This document shows, piece by piece, positions 25,070 to 32,738 of a stretch of 42,863 bases of DNA. The position numbers and the translations under genes are program-made. Location of the stretch: positions 1 to 42,863 of the forward strand of contig NZ_LGEN01000030.1 of the NCBI RefSeq assembly GCF_001507855.1, read 5' to 3'. This DNA comes from Halomonas sp. 54_146. GTDB lineage: Bacteria; Pseudomonadota; Gammaproteobacteria; Pseudomonadales; Halomonadaceae. How positions within the stretch are numbered: position 1 is the stretch's first letter; every line of letters begins with the position of its first letter. Below the pieces are notes generated by a model, which saw nothing but the letters and a program-made list of their open reading frames with translations, did no database searches and was not told where the DNA came from.

Positions 25070-25730
25070 CAACGACGCTGGTTTCGATTTCCAAACCACC
25101 GGTTAAAGTTAAGCGCAGTGATGAGCCGCGAACCAGTTCCCCAACGCCTGCAGGTGTCCCGGTTAAAATCACATCACCTGGTTCTAGGGTGAAATGGCGG
25201 CTCATTTCAGCGACCAAGGTCGGTACCGCGAAAATCATATCGGAGCCTTCACCGTGCTGACGCTCCTCGCCATCAATTTCGAGTGTGAATGCCAGCGCGT
25301 TCCAGTTAGGAACACGGCTTAGCGGCAAAAACGCCGAAAGCGGGCAAGCACCATCAAAGCCTTTGGCAATTTCCCAAGGGTGCCCTTTCTCTTTTAACTT
25401 CGTTTGTACATCACGCAACGTCAGATCCATCGCCAACCCGATACCGACAATCGCACGCTCGGCTTCATCAAGGGTTGCGTGGGTTAAGGTTTCTCCCACT
25501 AACAGCGCAAGCTCGACTTCATAATGCACATCACCCAGTGAAAACGGTGGATCTAACGGCTTGGTTAAATCCACAACGCTGGTCGACGGCTTAATGAACA
25601 GCAGCGGCTCTGTGGGCACCGGATTATCCAACTCTTTTGCATGGTCGGCATAATTACGGCCAATGCAGACAACCTTGCCCAACGCGTGGGGAAACTCCTG
25701 GCCATCGGTAAACTGTAGAACAAAACGCAT
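25065..25730 (-). CDS. Fumarylacetoacetate hydrolase-family protein
   Basis: This 221-aa protein has the YcgM/FAHD1-like layout, with metal-binding acidic residues in VHYEVELALLVGE (two Glu) and IGLAMDLTLRDVQ (Asp), and a C-terminal GDVILTGTPAGVG. Family members are hydrolases, decarboxylases or isomerases of 2-oxo acids (acylpyruvates, oxaloacetate, 2-keto-3-deoxy sugars); the substrate is undecided. The ATG at 25730 has AAGGAG 10 nt upstream; a longer reading to 25772 adds an unlikely MAKAARITRRRIPA. Confidence 0.9.
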   Translation of the reverse strand: MRFVLQFTDGQEFPHALGKVVCIGRNYADHAKELDNPVPTEPLLFIKPSTSVVDLTKPLDPPFSLGDVHYEVELALLVGETLTHATLDEAERAIVGIGLAMDLTLRDVQTKLKEKGHPWEIAKGFDGACPLSAFLPLSRVPNWNALAFTLEIDGEERQHGEGSDMIFAVPTLVAEMSRHFTLEPGDVILTGTPAGVGELVRGSSLRLTLTGGLEIETSVVE

Positions 25731-25836
25731 GGCGGGTATTCTCCTTCTCGTTATGCGTGCCGCTTTCGCCACGACAGGCGCAACAGTTTACCCCACCTCT
25801 ACGAAGGTTCCACACCCCTTACGTCACACAGCGCAT

Positions 25837-25863
25837 AAAAAAGCCCTGACAATAGGCCAGGGC
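25837..25863 (-). terminator. Orphan minus-strand terminator
   Basis: GCCCTG (25843-25848) and CAGGGC (25858-25863) form a hairpin which, on the minus strand, is followed by six T residues. No minus-strand gene lies to its right before the tRNA fragment, so the gene it served seems to be missing or displaced. Confidence 0.7.
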
Positions 25864-26002
25864 GAACGATTTACCATGAGCACATAACGGGATAAGCCAC
25901 TATAAAAAACCGTTTCAGCACAGCAAAGCATGTTTCTATGGGCACTTTTAGGCTATCAGCTTTGGGCTTGTACTTATTACCAAACAGGTATATTTTTAGC
26001 TT

Positions 26003-26368
26003 ATGAATAGCAAACCACCCAAACCCTTGCGATGGGTAGCTAGCTCAAAAAAAGACCTTCAAGCCATGCCCGATGATGTAAAAGACGTTTTCGGCTTCGC
26101 TCTTCATCTGGCTCAATCCGGTTCAAAACACTCTCACACTAAGCCACTCAAAGGCTTTGGTTCGGCTGGTGTACTTGAGGTCGTGGAAGATTATCAGGGT
26201 GATACCTACCGCGCTGTTTACACGGTTCGCATCCAGGAAGCGGTATATGTACTTCACTGCTTTCAAAAGAAGTCATCCACTGGGATCGCCACACCCAAAC
26301 CCGATATAGATAAAATCCGTGACCGATTGAAAGCAGCAGAAAAACACGCCAAAGGGGAAACCTCATGA
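26003..26368 (+). CDS. RelE/HigB-like toxin (phage Gp49-like family)
   Basis: This 121-aa basic protein has the family order WVASSKKDLQAMPDDV, KPLKGFGSAGVLEVVEDYQGDTYRAVYTV and AVYVLHCFQKKS, typical of the Gp49-like RelE/HigB group. These are ribosome-dependent or free mRNA endonucleases kept inactive by an antitoxin. The C-terminus is Lys-rich (DRLKAAEKHAKGE). It overlaps the downstream antitoxin gene as ATGA, in the toxin-first order usual for HigBA-like loci. No ribosome-binding site is visible before the ATG; the sequence TATATTTTTAGCTT there may be a promoter -10 with a leaderless or very short leader. Confidence 0.85.
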   Translation: MNSKPPKPLRWVASSKKDLQAMPDDVKDVFGFALHLAQSGSKHSHTKPLKGFGSAGVLEVVEDYQGDTYRAVYTVRIQEAVYVLHCFQKKSSTGIATPKPDIDKIRDRLKAAEKHAKGETS

Positions 26369-26682
26369 TCATTGAAGAAAGCACCGGCAACGTCTACGAC
26401 GATATCCACAGCAATGATGCCGATGAAATGCTAATCAAAGCACAGCTTGCCGCTAAGATTGGTGAGGTCATCAAGCAACGCCGTTTAACCCAGGTCAAAG
26501 TTTCCGAATTGACCGGCTTGCCTCAGCCTAAAGTGTCTGCCCTTCTTAAAGGCCAGTTTCGGGGTATCAGCGAATCCAAGATGCTTGAATCCTTAGCTCG
26601 CCTGGGGCGTGATGTACGCATTGTGGTGGGGCCAGCTCGTCCACATTCTAAACCTGGGCACGTACAGCTTGAGCTAGTTTAG
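26365..26682 (+). CDS. XRE-family antitoxin
   Basis: This 105-aa protein carries a helix-turn-helix of the XRE/HigA type (KIGEVIKQRRLTQVKVSELTGLPQPKVSALLKGQFRGISESKMLESLARLG), which binds the operon promoter and neutralises the toxin. The acidic N-terminal 28 residues are probably flexible. It is followed by a small hairpin (GTCCAC/GTGGAC at 26698-26712) that may terminate the operon. The pair lies on the chromosome side of the tRNA fragment, so it is not obviously part of the element to the right. Confidence 0.88.
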   Translation: MIIEESTGNVYDDIHSNDADEMLIKAQLAAKIGEVIKQRRLTQVKVSELTGLPQPKVSALLKGQFRGISESKMLESLARLGRDVRIVVGPARPHSKPGHVQLELV

Positions 26683-26730
26683 ACAGTTGATCAGAGCGTC
26701 CACGGTGTGGACACTTTATGGACAGACACG

Positions 26731-26755
26731 AAAAAGCCGCCCTTTCGGACGGCTT
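26731..26755 (-). terminator. Terminator of the interrupted tRNA-Thr locus
   Basis: AAGCCGCCC (26734-26742) pairs with GGACGGCTT (26747-26755), one mismatch, 4-nt loop. On the minus strand a T run follows. It lies 41 bp past the tRNA 3' end and marks the left side as the original chromosome. Confidence 0.8.
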
Positions 26756-26795
26756 GATCTAATTCTCTAACGCTTTGCTTTATAACCACTTTTAG

Positions 26796-26842
26796 TGGTG
26801 CCGACACCAGGAGTCGAACCCGGGACCTACTGATTACAAGTC
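26796..26842 (-). other. 3' fragment of tRNA-Thr(UGU), attachment site
   Basis: Read on the minus strand, 47 nt run from the anticodon stem (GACTTGTAATCAG, anticodon TGT) through the variable and T loops (GGTTCGACTCC) to an encoded CCA end. The 5' half of a tRNA is absent; what precedes it (GGAATTTA) is unrelated. A partial tRNA 3' end beside a tyrosine integrase is the classical mark of integration into a tRNA gene. The complete gene should be at the other end of the element, outside the window. Confidence 0.9.
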
Positions 26843-27038
26843 TAAATTCCAGAAGTTACACATAGTACGTCAAAGAACGATATACGTCTATTAACGACGA
26901 TAAAACAGCTAGTTATCTTATTAGATTAGTTTGCTCTCTTTCTCTCTGTTACGCTGTAATTTGCTGCATCCCATATACCCGGCGTATACCCACTCAGACC
27001 CACTGACTCTGAGTGAGAACATCATTGAGAGCCCACCT
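26843..27038. promoter_or_regulatory. Integrase leader with candidate recombinase sites
   Basis: This gene-free leader between the att fragment and integrase holds two TACGTC copies in the AT-rich part and three ACCC repeats (TATACCC twice, AGACCC once) near 26975-27001. A hairpin CACTCAG/CTGAGTG (26991-26997, 27009-27015) lies close to the integrase start. Such repeats next to att sites are often arm-type integrase or excisionase sites; this is inference only. Confidence 0.4.
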
Positions 27039-28394
27039 ATGCCAAAGCTCAACTTCACTAAGAAGGCAATTGATAGCTTAGATCCACCGCCCCAAGGCAA
27101 GCGGGCCACCTATACCGATACCAAGATTCCCGGCTTAGAACTTCGCGTCACCTCCAACGGCACTAAGACATTTAGCTGCCAGCGCTGGGTAAAATCAGCA
27201 GGTAGGCCAGAGCGCGTAACGCTTGGGCGCTATCCTTCCATGACTGTAGAGCAAGCCCGCCGCAAAGCAGTACAGATAGTGAGCGCAATAGCAGAAGGTG
27301 ATAATCCAGCCGCTGTGCGCCGCCAAGTGCGTGGTGAACCTACCTTGGCAGAGCTGTTTAACGACTACTTGGAGAAGCACGCCAAAAAGGCCAAGAAGAC
27401 TTGGGCTGAAGATAAACGGAGCTTCACCAAGCATGTGAAAACACCGCTAGGCTCCAGGAAGCTTTCATCACTTCAGCGCAGGGACTTCATCACCCTACAT
27501 AACAAGATTAGCCGTACCGCTCCGATACAGGCCAACCGTGTGATGGCACTTTGCTCAAGCGTATTTAACTGGGCGATCAGCGTGGAGTTATGGGAAACCA
27601 ACCCCGCCTCTAACATAAAGAAAAATCGTGAGCGTAAACGTGACAGGTTTCTTCAATCTTCCGAGCTGCCGCGCTTCTTTCAAGCGTTAGCAGCTGAACC
27701 ATCGCACACGGTACGAGATTTCTTTTTTGCCTGCCTACTCACTGGCGCCCGGCGCTCAAACGTGCTGGCAATGCGCTGGGATGAACTTGACCTAGACGAA
27801 TACACCTGGCGAATTCCTGATACTAAAAATGGTGAACCGCAGCTGGTAACTATCCCCAGTCAGCTGATAGCCGTGCTAGAAGAGCGCCGCATACACAATA
27901 AGGGGCCATATGTTTTTTCAGGCACCGGCAATACTGGGCATTTTGCCGACCCCAAAAAGGGCTGGAAACGGATACTCACCCGGGCGCAAGCACTTGGGAT
28001 CGTGCAAGCACTTTCTGAAAAAGAGGACTGGAGCCAAACACGTATTCTAGAAATGACAGAGCACGCACTTTTCCAGCCTGCTGAACTTATCCAGCAGTGC
28101 GAAGTTACCTTGAGTAAGCACGAGATGACACCTGAGGAATTCTCATTGCTTGACTTACGCATTCACGACCTGCGCCGAACCCTTGGAAGTTGGCAGGCGA
28201 AGCATGGTGCTTCACTTGCCATCATCGGCAAATCACTCAACCACAAAAGCGTTCAGGCAACGGCGATTTATGCCCGCCTTGATATCGACCCGGTACGCGA
28301 TAGTGTGACCCGCGCAGTCGATAATTTATTAGCCGCTGGCGATGTAACCCAACCAGGTGAAGTGGTGCCATTTAAGAAGAAAAATAAGCTGTGA
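27039..28394 (+). CDS. int: Tyrosine-type integrase with N-terminal DUF4102 arm-binding domain
   Basis: This 451-aa protein has the P4/prophage-type layout. An N-terminal DUF4102 domain (LNFTKKAIDSLDPPPQGKRATYTDTKIPGLELRVT) is followed by a SAM-like core-binding domain and a catalytic domain with LTGARRSNVLAM (first Arg), HDLRRTLGSW (His-x-x-Arg) and NHKSVQATAIYARLD (His and nucleophilic Tyr). A stretch of about 55 residues lies between the core strands and the HDLRR motif, as in some integrase subgroups. It would insert the element into tRNA-Thr. The ATG at 27039 fits the conserved MPKLNFTKKAID start; the reading frame extends further upstream without support. Confidence 0.93.
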   Translation: MPKLNFTKKAIDSLDPPPQGKRATYTDTKIPGLELRVTSNGTKTFSCQRWVKSAGRPERVTLGRYPSMTVEQARRKAVQIVSAIAEGDNPAAVRRQVRGEPTLAELFNDYLEKHAKKAKKTWAEDKRSFTKHVKTPLGSRKLSSLQRRDFITLHNKISRTAPIQANRVMALCSSVFNWAISVELWETNPASNIKKNRERKRDRFLQSSELPRFFQALAAEPSHTVRDFFFACLLTGARRSNVLAMRWDELDLDEYTWRIPDTKNGEPQLVTIPSQLIAVLEERRIHNKGPYVFSGTGNTGHFADPKKGWKRILTRAQALGIVQALSEKEDWSQTRILEMTEHALFQPAELIQQCEVTLSKHEMTPEEFSLLDLRIHDLRRTLGSWQAKHGASLAIIGKSLNHKSVQATAIYARLDIDPVRDSVTRAVDNLLAAGDVTQPGEVVPFKKKNKL

Positions 28395-28674
28395 GTGTGT
28401 GTTTTCCGAGTTCCTTACTTTTTGCAGTGTCTATTGTGTCTTTGTGTCCTTAATGAAAATAAGCCACTGATAATATTATTAAAATCACTCAAGACACAAA
28501 CGCGTTCAAGGCTTGACACAAAGTATTCAGACACAACTTGTGTCCAGCTAAACAGCGGTTAAAACGCAGCCAGCAAGCGCGACCTATCCCGCGGGTTTGG
28601 TGGCACTGGCTGGGCATGGGGGAATAACCTATAATTACTAACTGTAAGCCGTTTTATAATTATATGGTGATGAC
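28395..28674. promoter_or_regulatory. GTGTC/GACAC-rich regulatory region
   Basis: Seven copies of the pentamer lie within 118 bp: forward GTGTC at 28427, 28436, 28444 and 28540; reverse GACAC at 28493, 28515 and 28530. Most are part of TGTGTC/GACACA. An AT-rich stretch (GATAATATTATTAAAATCA) lies between the two clusters. Towards the next gene two TATAAT-like -10 boxes occur. This arrangement is compatible with an origin with iterons, integrase arm sites, or an operator array. Confidence 0.55.
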
Positions 28675-29136
28675 ATGATGACGCTTATAAATATTGATCA
28701 CCAGGCGCTGGCACGGCTGGCAAATGATCAATCAATGCAAGACACAGTAGCAGTAGGCCAGCCCGGTGGCTGGTTCGTTGAAGTGGATCTAAACGGCACA
28801 CGAGGCAGGCTAGTGTCTCGCCGTGGCGCTGTCCGTGTGTTCAGTCGCTTTGAGACACTGACACGCTATTTGAAACAGGTAGGCATCGACCACTTCAGTG
28901 TGAACGCTGAGCATTACGACGCTACACCTACTCGCTCACGACCGGATGCAGCAAGCCGTTTGGCACGCACGCACGAAGCCGCTGAACACGATGCTTGGTT
29001 TAGAGAACAGGTGGCCACCGCGCTGGAAGAGGCCGATAGCCCTAACGCTGAATGGGTGGATCACGCGCCCGCCATGGCAAAGCTGCGCCATCGGATTAAG
29101 GAAGGAAGTGCAAAGCGAGAGCTGAATGCAGATTAA
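28675..29136 (+). CDS. Putative antitoxin of a ParE-type module
   Basis: This 153-aa protein has a C-terminal part (EHDAWFREQVATALEEADSPNAEWVDHAPAMAKLRHRIKE) that resembles ParD/RelB-type antitoxins, in which this region wraps the toxin. The N-terminal part (GWFVEVDLNGTRGRLVSRRGAVRVFSRFETLTRYLKQVGI) is not a standard ribbon-helix-helix and looks like a separate small beta-rich domain, so family membership is uncertain. It overlaps the toxin gene by 11 bp. It probably also represses its own promoter. The start could be either of two consecutive ATG codons. Confidence 0.6.
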   Translation: MMTLINIDHQALARLANDQSMQDTVAVGQPGGWFVEVDLNGTRGRLVSRRGAVRVFSRFETLTRYLKQVGIDHFSVNAEHYDATPTRSRPDAASRLARTHEAAEHDAWFREQVATALEEADSPNAEWVDHAPAMAKLRHRIKEGSAKRELNAD

Positions 29137-29404
29137 ATGGCTCAGACGTGCACTTAACGACCTAGAAAGCATCGCTGATTATATTGCGCTTGATAATCCT
29201 ATCGCCGCGTTGGCGATGGTCGACACAATCGAAAGCGTCACCGATGGATTATCGGATCACCCCAAGCGTGGCCGTGATGGTCGCGTGCCAGGCACACGTG
29301 AACTGGTGATACCCGACACCGCCTATATAAGCGTTTATCGACTCAAAGCGCGTCGCGTTGAAATCCTTCGAGTGCTACATAGTGCTCAAAACTGGCCAGT
29401 GTAG
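29126..29404 (+). CDS. parE: ParE/RelE-superfamily toxin
   Basis: This 92-aa protein is a clear ParE-like fold: IKWLRRALNDLESIADYIALDNPIAA, then GRVPGTRELVIPDTAYISVYRLKARRVEILRVLHSAQNWP. ParE toxins inhibit gyrase, while RelE members cleave mRNA; the sequence resembles the ParE side. Together with the upstream gene it makes an addiction module that would stabilise the element. Confidence 0.9.
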   Translation: MQIKWLRRALNDLESIADYIALDNPIAALAMVDTIESVTDGLSDHPKRGRDGRVPGTRELVIPDTAYISVYRLKARRVEILRVLHSAQNWPV

Positions 29405-29415
29405 AGTGATAGATA

Positions 29416-30186
29416 ATGCTAAAACTTTCTGTTGACGCCTACCGCCCACTAACTATTACAGAAACACGTCAAATAGAAGATTTACGTGAAGCATTAATCT
29501 TACGCGCTCAGGCATTCGAACAAAATTACTTACATTTTGGTTCATCACTTTCTAGTACAGAGCTTAGTAAGCCAGGTCCTAGTAGCATTTTGATTCAAAG
29601 CCTATTGGAAAGGCTTAAAATTGAGCAGAAGAACTATCCGGTACCACTGGATACTGAGGCAGTAATTGAGTATGAGCGAATTTGGTTCGATATCCATTGG
29701 CTGGATGCAGACCCGTTAATAGATGCAATTCTATTAGCTATGAAGTCTGAACACTCTCCATTGAGTGAGACAGAAATCTATAGGCTTTGCTATCGCTTGG
29801 CATATATCTTTGCAAGCGCCAAAGAATGGCGCTACAAAATTTTCCGAACGATGGCTTTAAACAGGCGCGAAGCTGCTACTAAGGGAGGGAAACCTGGAGA
29901 GGTGAAAGGGCCACATCGCTGGGCATGGAAGTTCTTGGCAAAGCACTTAGAAGATGTGGCCTATGACTCTGACGGGCGCCGACTATCTCGTTATGCGCTA
30001 TCTGAGCAATTGCATAGTGACATACTGCACAAAGAGTGGTGTCAACATCACTCAGGCGCTAGGTTTGCCCCAGACAATTGCTTGCCTTCTGCCAAGACGC
30101 TTCGCGAGTCACCGATCTGGCTGAAAGGCATGGGATTGGACGCACTTCCAGAGAAGCGTAGCTCGGGAATACTCCAGCATGAGTAA
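29416..30186 (+). CDS. Unknown protein, paralogue A of a tandem pair
   Basis: This 256-aa protein matches no family I recognise. It is predicted all-helical and soluble. Its C-terminal 90 residues (from KGGKPGEVKGPHRWAWKFLAKHLEDVAYD to KTLRESPIWLKGMGLDALPE) align residue by residue with those of the next gene, including PGEV, HxWA, AYDxxG, ALSxxLH, EW and TLRESxxWLKxMGL. The N-terminal halves differ. It lies 11 bp after the ParE toxin gene and overlaps the next gene by 8 bp, so the three genes may be one transcript. Codon and base usage is less GC-rich than in the chromosomal genes. Confidence 0.7.
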   Translation: MLKLSVDAYRPLTITETRQIEDLREALILRAQAFEQNYLHFGSSLSSTELSKPGPSSILIQSLLERLKIEQKNYPVPLDTEAVIEYERIWFDIHWLDADPLIDAILLAMKSEHSPLSETEIYRLCYRLAYIFASAKEWRYKIFRTMALNRREAATKGGKPGEVKGPHRWAWKFLAKHLEDVAYDSDGRRLSRYALSEQLHSDILHKEWCQHHSGARFAPDNCLPSAKTLRESPIWLKGMGLDALPEKRSSGILQHE

Positions 30187-31093
30187 TCCTTCTCAAACAA
30201 CCCCAATGTTGCTCAATGGCATTCCCTTTGAGCCGGGCATGGATGACCTGGAGGTCTTTAAGGAAGCTCTTAAAATGCTTCCTAAATGGGAGTCCATGCA
30301 GGATATATTCACAGAAGTTTTAGAGCTGGCGGAGTGGGCACGCGATGAACTGGATGCCTGGGAGGTACCGCCGCTGCCATACTTTACCGAGCTACGCCCG
30401 CTGATATGGCAAGATGGCTCGATAAATCAGCACCGGAGTCGCGCTGAAATAAACGGCTTAAAAGATCCTCTGCTTCACGGGATTCATCAAGTCCTCGATC
30501 GCTGGGACTGCCCTATTTTAAAGACCTTATCGCCTCAGGCCTTAAAAGCTGCGTATGCCTTGGCAGTTTCTGCTCGCTCGTTAAAAGAGCTAACCGAATG
30601 GAACCCACATCCATTAGACGAAGGGGCTCAGTTTGATGACTTAGCTGCCCGACAACACACTGCAAGGCAAGCACTAGGGCTTGAGCCTATTTATCAAACT
30701 GCCATCCAGTTTTATAGACAAGGACTGAATGAAGAAACGCTAAATCAGCTTCATAATGCACAAAAACAAAACAAAGCAAGTGAAGCCAAAAAATGGAATA
30801 ACCGTAGGAAATACGGTCGGCCGGGAGAAGTAAGGAAAATCCATGCCTGGGCACACGAATTCATAATAAGAAATTTAGATCAACTGGCATACGATCAAAA
30901 CGGAAAACGTCGAACCATTCACGCACTATCCATTGAACTGCATGAGAGAGCGCTCCATCAAGAATGGCGGCGGCTCCACCCTCTCTCCCAATACGCTCCA
31001 GAGACAGTATTACCTAAGGTAAGGACGTTGCGTGAATCCAAGCTGTGGCTGAAGAGCATGGGCTTAGAAAACCTACCCGAATATCAGCTTTGA
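30179..31093 (+). CDS. Unknown protein, paralogue B of a tandem pair
   Basis: This 304-aa helical protein has an acidic N-terminal half and a basic linker (NKASEAKKWNNRRKYGRPGEV) leading into the same C-terminal domain as the preceding gene (HAWAHEFIIRNLDQLAYDQNGKRR, ALSIELHERALHQEWRRLHP, TLRESKLWLKSMGLENLPE). The basic linker plus the repeated domain suggests nucleic-acid binding, as in replication or partition adaptors, but this is inference. The start ATG overlaps the end of paralogue A. No known domain was recognised. Confidence 0.7.
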   Translation: MSNPSQTTPMLLNGIPFEPGMDDLEVFKEALKMLPKWESMQDIFTEVLELAEWARDELDAWEVPPLPYFTELRPLIWQDGSINQHRSRAEINGLKDPLLHGIHQVLDRWDCPILKTLSPQALKAAYALAVSARSLKELTEWNPHPLDEGAQFDDLAARQHTARQALGLEPIYQTAIQFYRQGLNEETLNQLHNAQKQNKASEAKKWNNRRKYGRPGEVRKIHAWAHEFIIRNLDQLAYDQNGKRRTIHALSIELHERALHQEWRRLHPLSQYAPETVLPKVRTLRESKLWLKSMGLENLPEYQL

Positions 31094-31157
31094 AAAAGTC
31101 AGGAAGCTGCCCGTTAACTAAGTTACCGGGTAACACCACCTAATACGTTTCAGCGAT

Positions 31158-31186
31158 TCTCTAAGCGTCCCCCAGACACTTAGAGA
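31158..31186. promoter_or_regulatory. Inverted repeat before the AlpA-like gene
   Basis: TCTCTAAG (31158-31165) and CTTAGAGA (31179-31186) form an 8-bp inverted repeat with a 13-nt spacer. The right arm leads into the purine-rich ribosome-binding site of the next gene, so it may be an operator or a translational control hairpin. Confidence 0.5.
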
Positions 31187-31194
31187 GAACCGCA

Positions 31195-31428
31195 ATGAAC
31201 GCAAGCAATCTATTTCCACAGCCTACTGCCCCTTTATCAGAGCTTCTGACTCCCGATGAAGCCGCCAACTATCTTGGTGTTTCGGCTCGCACGCTCGCGA
31301 CTTGGCGCAGCACTGGCCGCCACGCCCTACCGTTCATCAAAGTCGGCAGCCGCTGCCGTTACCGTCGCCAAGACCTGGAAGCCTGGCTGAACTCCCGCAT
31401 GCACGAGCACACCGGCCACTTGGCTTAG
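31195..31428 (+). CDS. AlpA/excisionase-like MerR-type helix-turn-helix protein
   Basis: This 77-aa protein is a single HTH_17 domain: LTPDEAANYLGVSARTLATWRSTGRHALPFIKVGSRCRYRRQDLEAWLNSR. Such proteins act in satellites and prophages as AlpA-type activators of the integrase or as excisionases. The purine-rich GAGAGAA precedes the ATG. It lies 6 to 12 bp before the S49 protease gene, so they are probably cotranscribed. Confidence 0.88.
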   Translation: MNASNLFPQPTAPLSELLTPDEAANYLGVSARTLATWRSTGRHALPFIKVGSRCRYRRQDLEAWLNSRMHEHTGHLA

Positions 31429-31439
31429 GGGTAATGACG

Positions 31440-32705
31440 ATGACGCACTCATCCCTCTCCTTGGTCGCCAATCACGCTTGGTTAATAACCGGCGACGCAC
31501 TAGACACCCTTATGGCCGTGGCCGACCGTCAAGGCGATATTGAAGCGCTAGAGTCCCGCTTAGGCAGCCGCCTGGACAATACCCGGGCAGTAACGGTGCG
31601 CAACGGCGTAGCGGTTGTTCCGGTAACGGGGCCAATTTTCCGTTATGCCAACCTACTAACCGCCGTTAGCGGTGCCACCAGCACTCAGGTGCTAGCTACC
31701 GACCTTCAGGCAGCGCTTGATGATCCAAGCGTTAAAGCCATCGTGCTGGATATTGATAGCCCCGGTGGTGAAGCCACAGGTATCAACGAACTGGGCGACC
31801 TGATTTACCAGGGCCGCAGCAAAAAACCGATTAAGGCCTATGTCAGCGGAATGGCGGCAAGCGCCGCTTACTGGTTCGCCAGCAGCGCTGAAGAAGTAGT
31901 GGTAGACGACACCGCGCAACTAGGCAGCGTCGGCGTGGTGTTAAGCCTGCGCAAGCGTGAAGACCGTCCCGGCGAAAAAAGCTATGAGATTGTCTCTAGC
32001 AATGCCCCCAACAAACGCCCCGATCTGGAAACCGAAGCGGGCCGCGCTCAACTCCAAACCCGCACCGACGAACTGGCCAATGTCTTTTTAGACAAGGTAT
32101 CCCGCAACCGCAACATCCCACGTAACCAGGTGAATGACCGTTTTCGACAAGGCGGCATCGCCACAGGTGCGCTTGCTGTTCAGGCCGGCATGGCCGATCG
32201 CCTTGGCTCACTGGAAAGCTTAATTGCTGAGCTGGGCAGCCCTACCACCCCCAACACCACACAAAAGGTATTCAGTATGACTACCGTTAGCACCACACAA
32301 GAGCTTCAAGCAGCCCTTCAGGCTGGCACCAATCCTCGAACTATCACGGTGGCGAATGGCTCTGGAAGCAACACCCTGTTAGCAGCCACACAGGCAGAGC
32401 GCACACGATGCCTGGAAATCTATCGTTTAGCGGGTGCTAAGCACCAAGGCGCCGCGGCAAATGCCATTAGAAACGGCACAAGCATAGAAGCCTTTGGACA
32501 TGAGCTTTTCCAAAACTTCCAGTCAGAGGCCCGCAATCAGGCTGAAAGCGATAACGCGGTAGCAGCAATCACCAAACGCTGGGAAGGCGGTGCCAGTAAC
32601 GACGAGTCTGGCAACCATTCACCTCAACCATCCCGATCCGCGTCCGACAGCCAAGATGCCGTTAGCGCGATTACCCAGCGCTGGCAAAGCGACAAGCACG
32701 CTTAA
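31440..32705 (+). CDS. S49-family (SppA-like) peptidase, capsid-maturation type
   Basis: This 421-aa protein has the S49 core VKAIVLDIDSPGGEATG, YVSGMAASAAYWFASSAE (nucleophile S141) and LGSVGVVLSLRKRE. The general-base lysine is probably K192 in SNAPNKRP. Phage homologues of this length cut the scaffold during head assembly and carry a C-terminal scaffold-like part. Here the C-terminal 150 residues are Ala/Gln-rich and contain the same short motif twice, AVAAITKRW and AVSAITQRW. No capsid or portal gene is in the element. The ATG at 31440 is chosen because AGGGG lies 8 nt upstream; an ATG two codons earlier is possible. Confidence 0.85.
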   Translation: MTHSSLSLVANHAWLITGDALDTLMAVADRQGDIEALESRLGSRLDNTRAVTVRNGVAVVPVTGPIFRYANLLTAVSGATSTQVLATDLQAALDDPSVKAIVLDIDSPGGEATGINELGDLIYQGRSKKPIKAYVSGMAASAAYWFASSAEEVVVDDTAQLGSVGVVLSLRKREDRPGEKSYEIVSSNAPNKRPDLETEAGRAQLQTRTDELANVFLDKVSRNRNIPRNQVNDRFRQGGIATGALAVQAGMADRLGSLESLIAELGSPTTPNTTQKVFSMTTVSTTQELQAALQAGTNPRTITVANGSGSNTLLAATQAERTRCLEIYRLAGAKHQGAAANAIRNGTSIEAFGHELFQNFQSEARNQAESDNAVAAITKRWEGGASNDESGNHSPQPSRSASDSQDAVSAITQRWQSDKHA

Positions 32706-32738
32706 CCCACCAACACCCCATTAAAGAGAGAGACCGAT

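Noticed and set aside
26796..26842. Functional tRNA-Thr gene
   Set aside because: Only the 3' part from the anticodon stem on is present; the D arm and acceptor 5' strand are missing.
31302..31439. N-terminal extension of the S49 protease
   Set aside because: It overlaps the AlpA-like gene in another frame, and AGGGG is correctly placed for the ATG at 31440.
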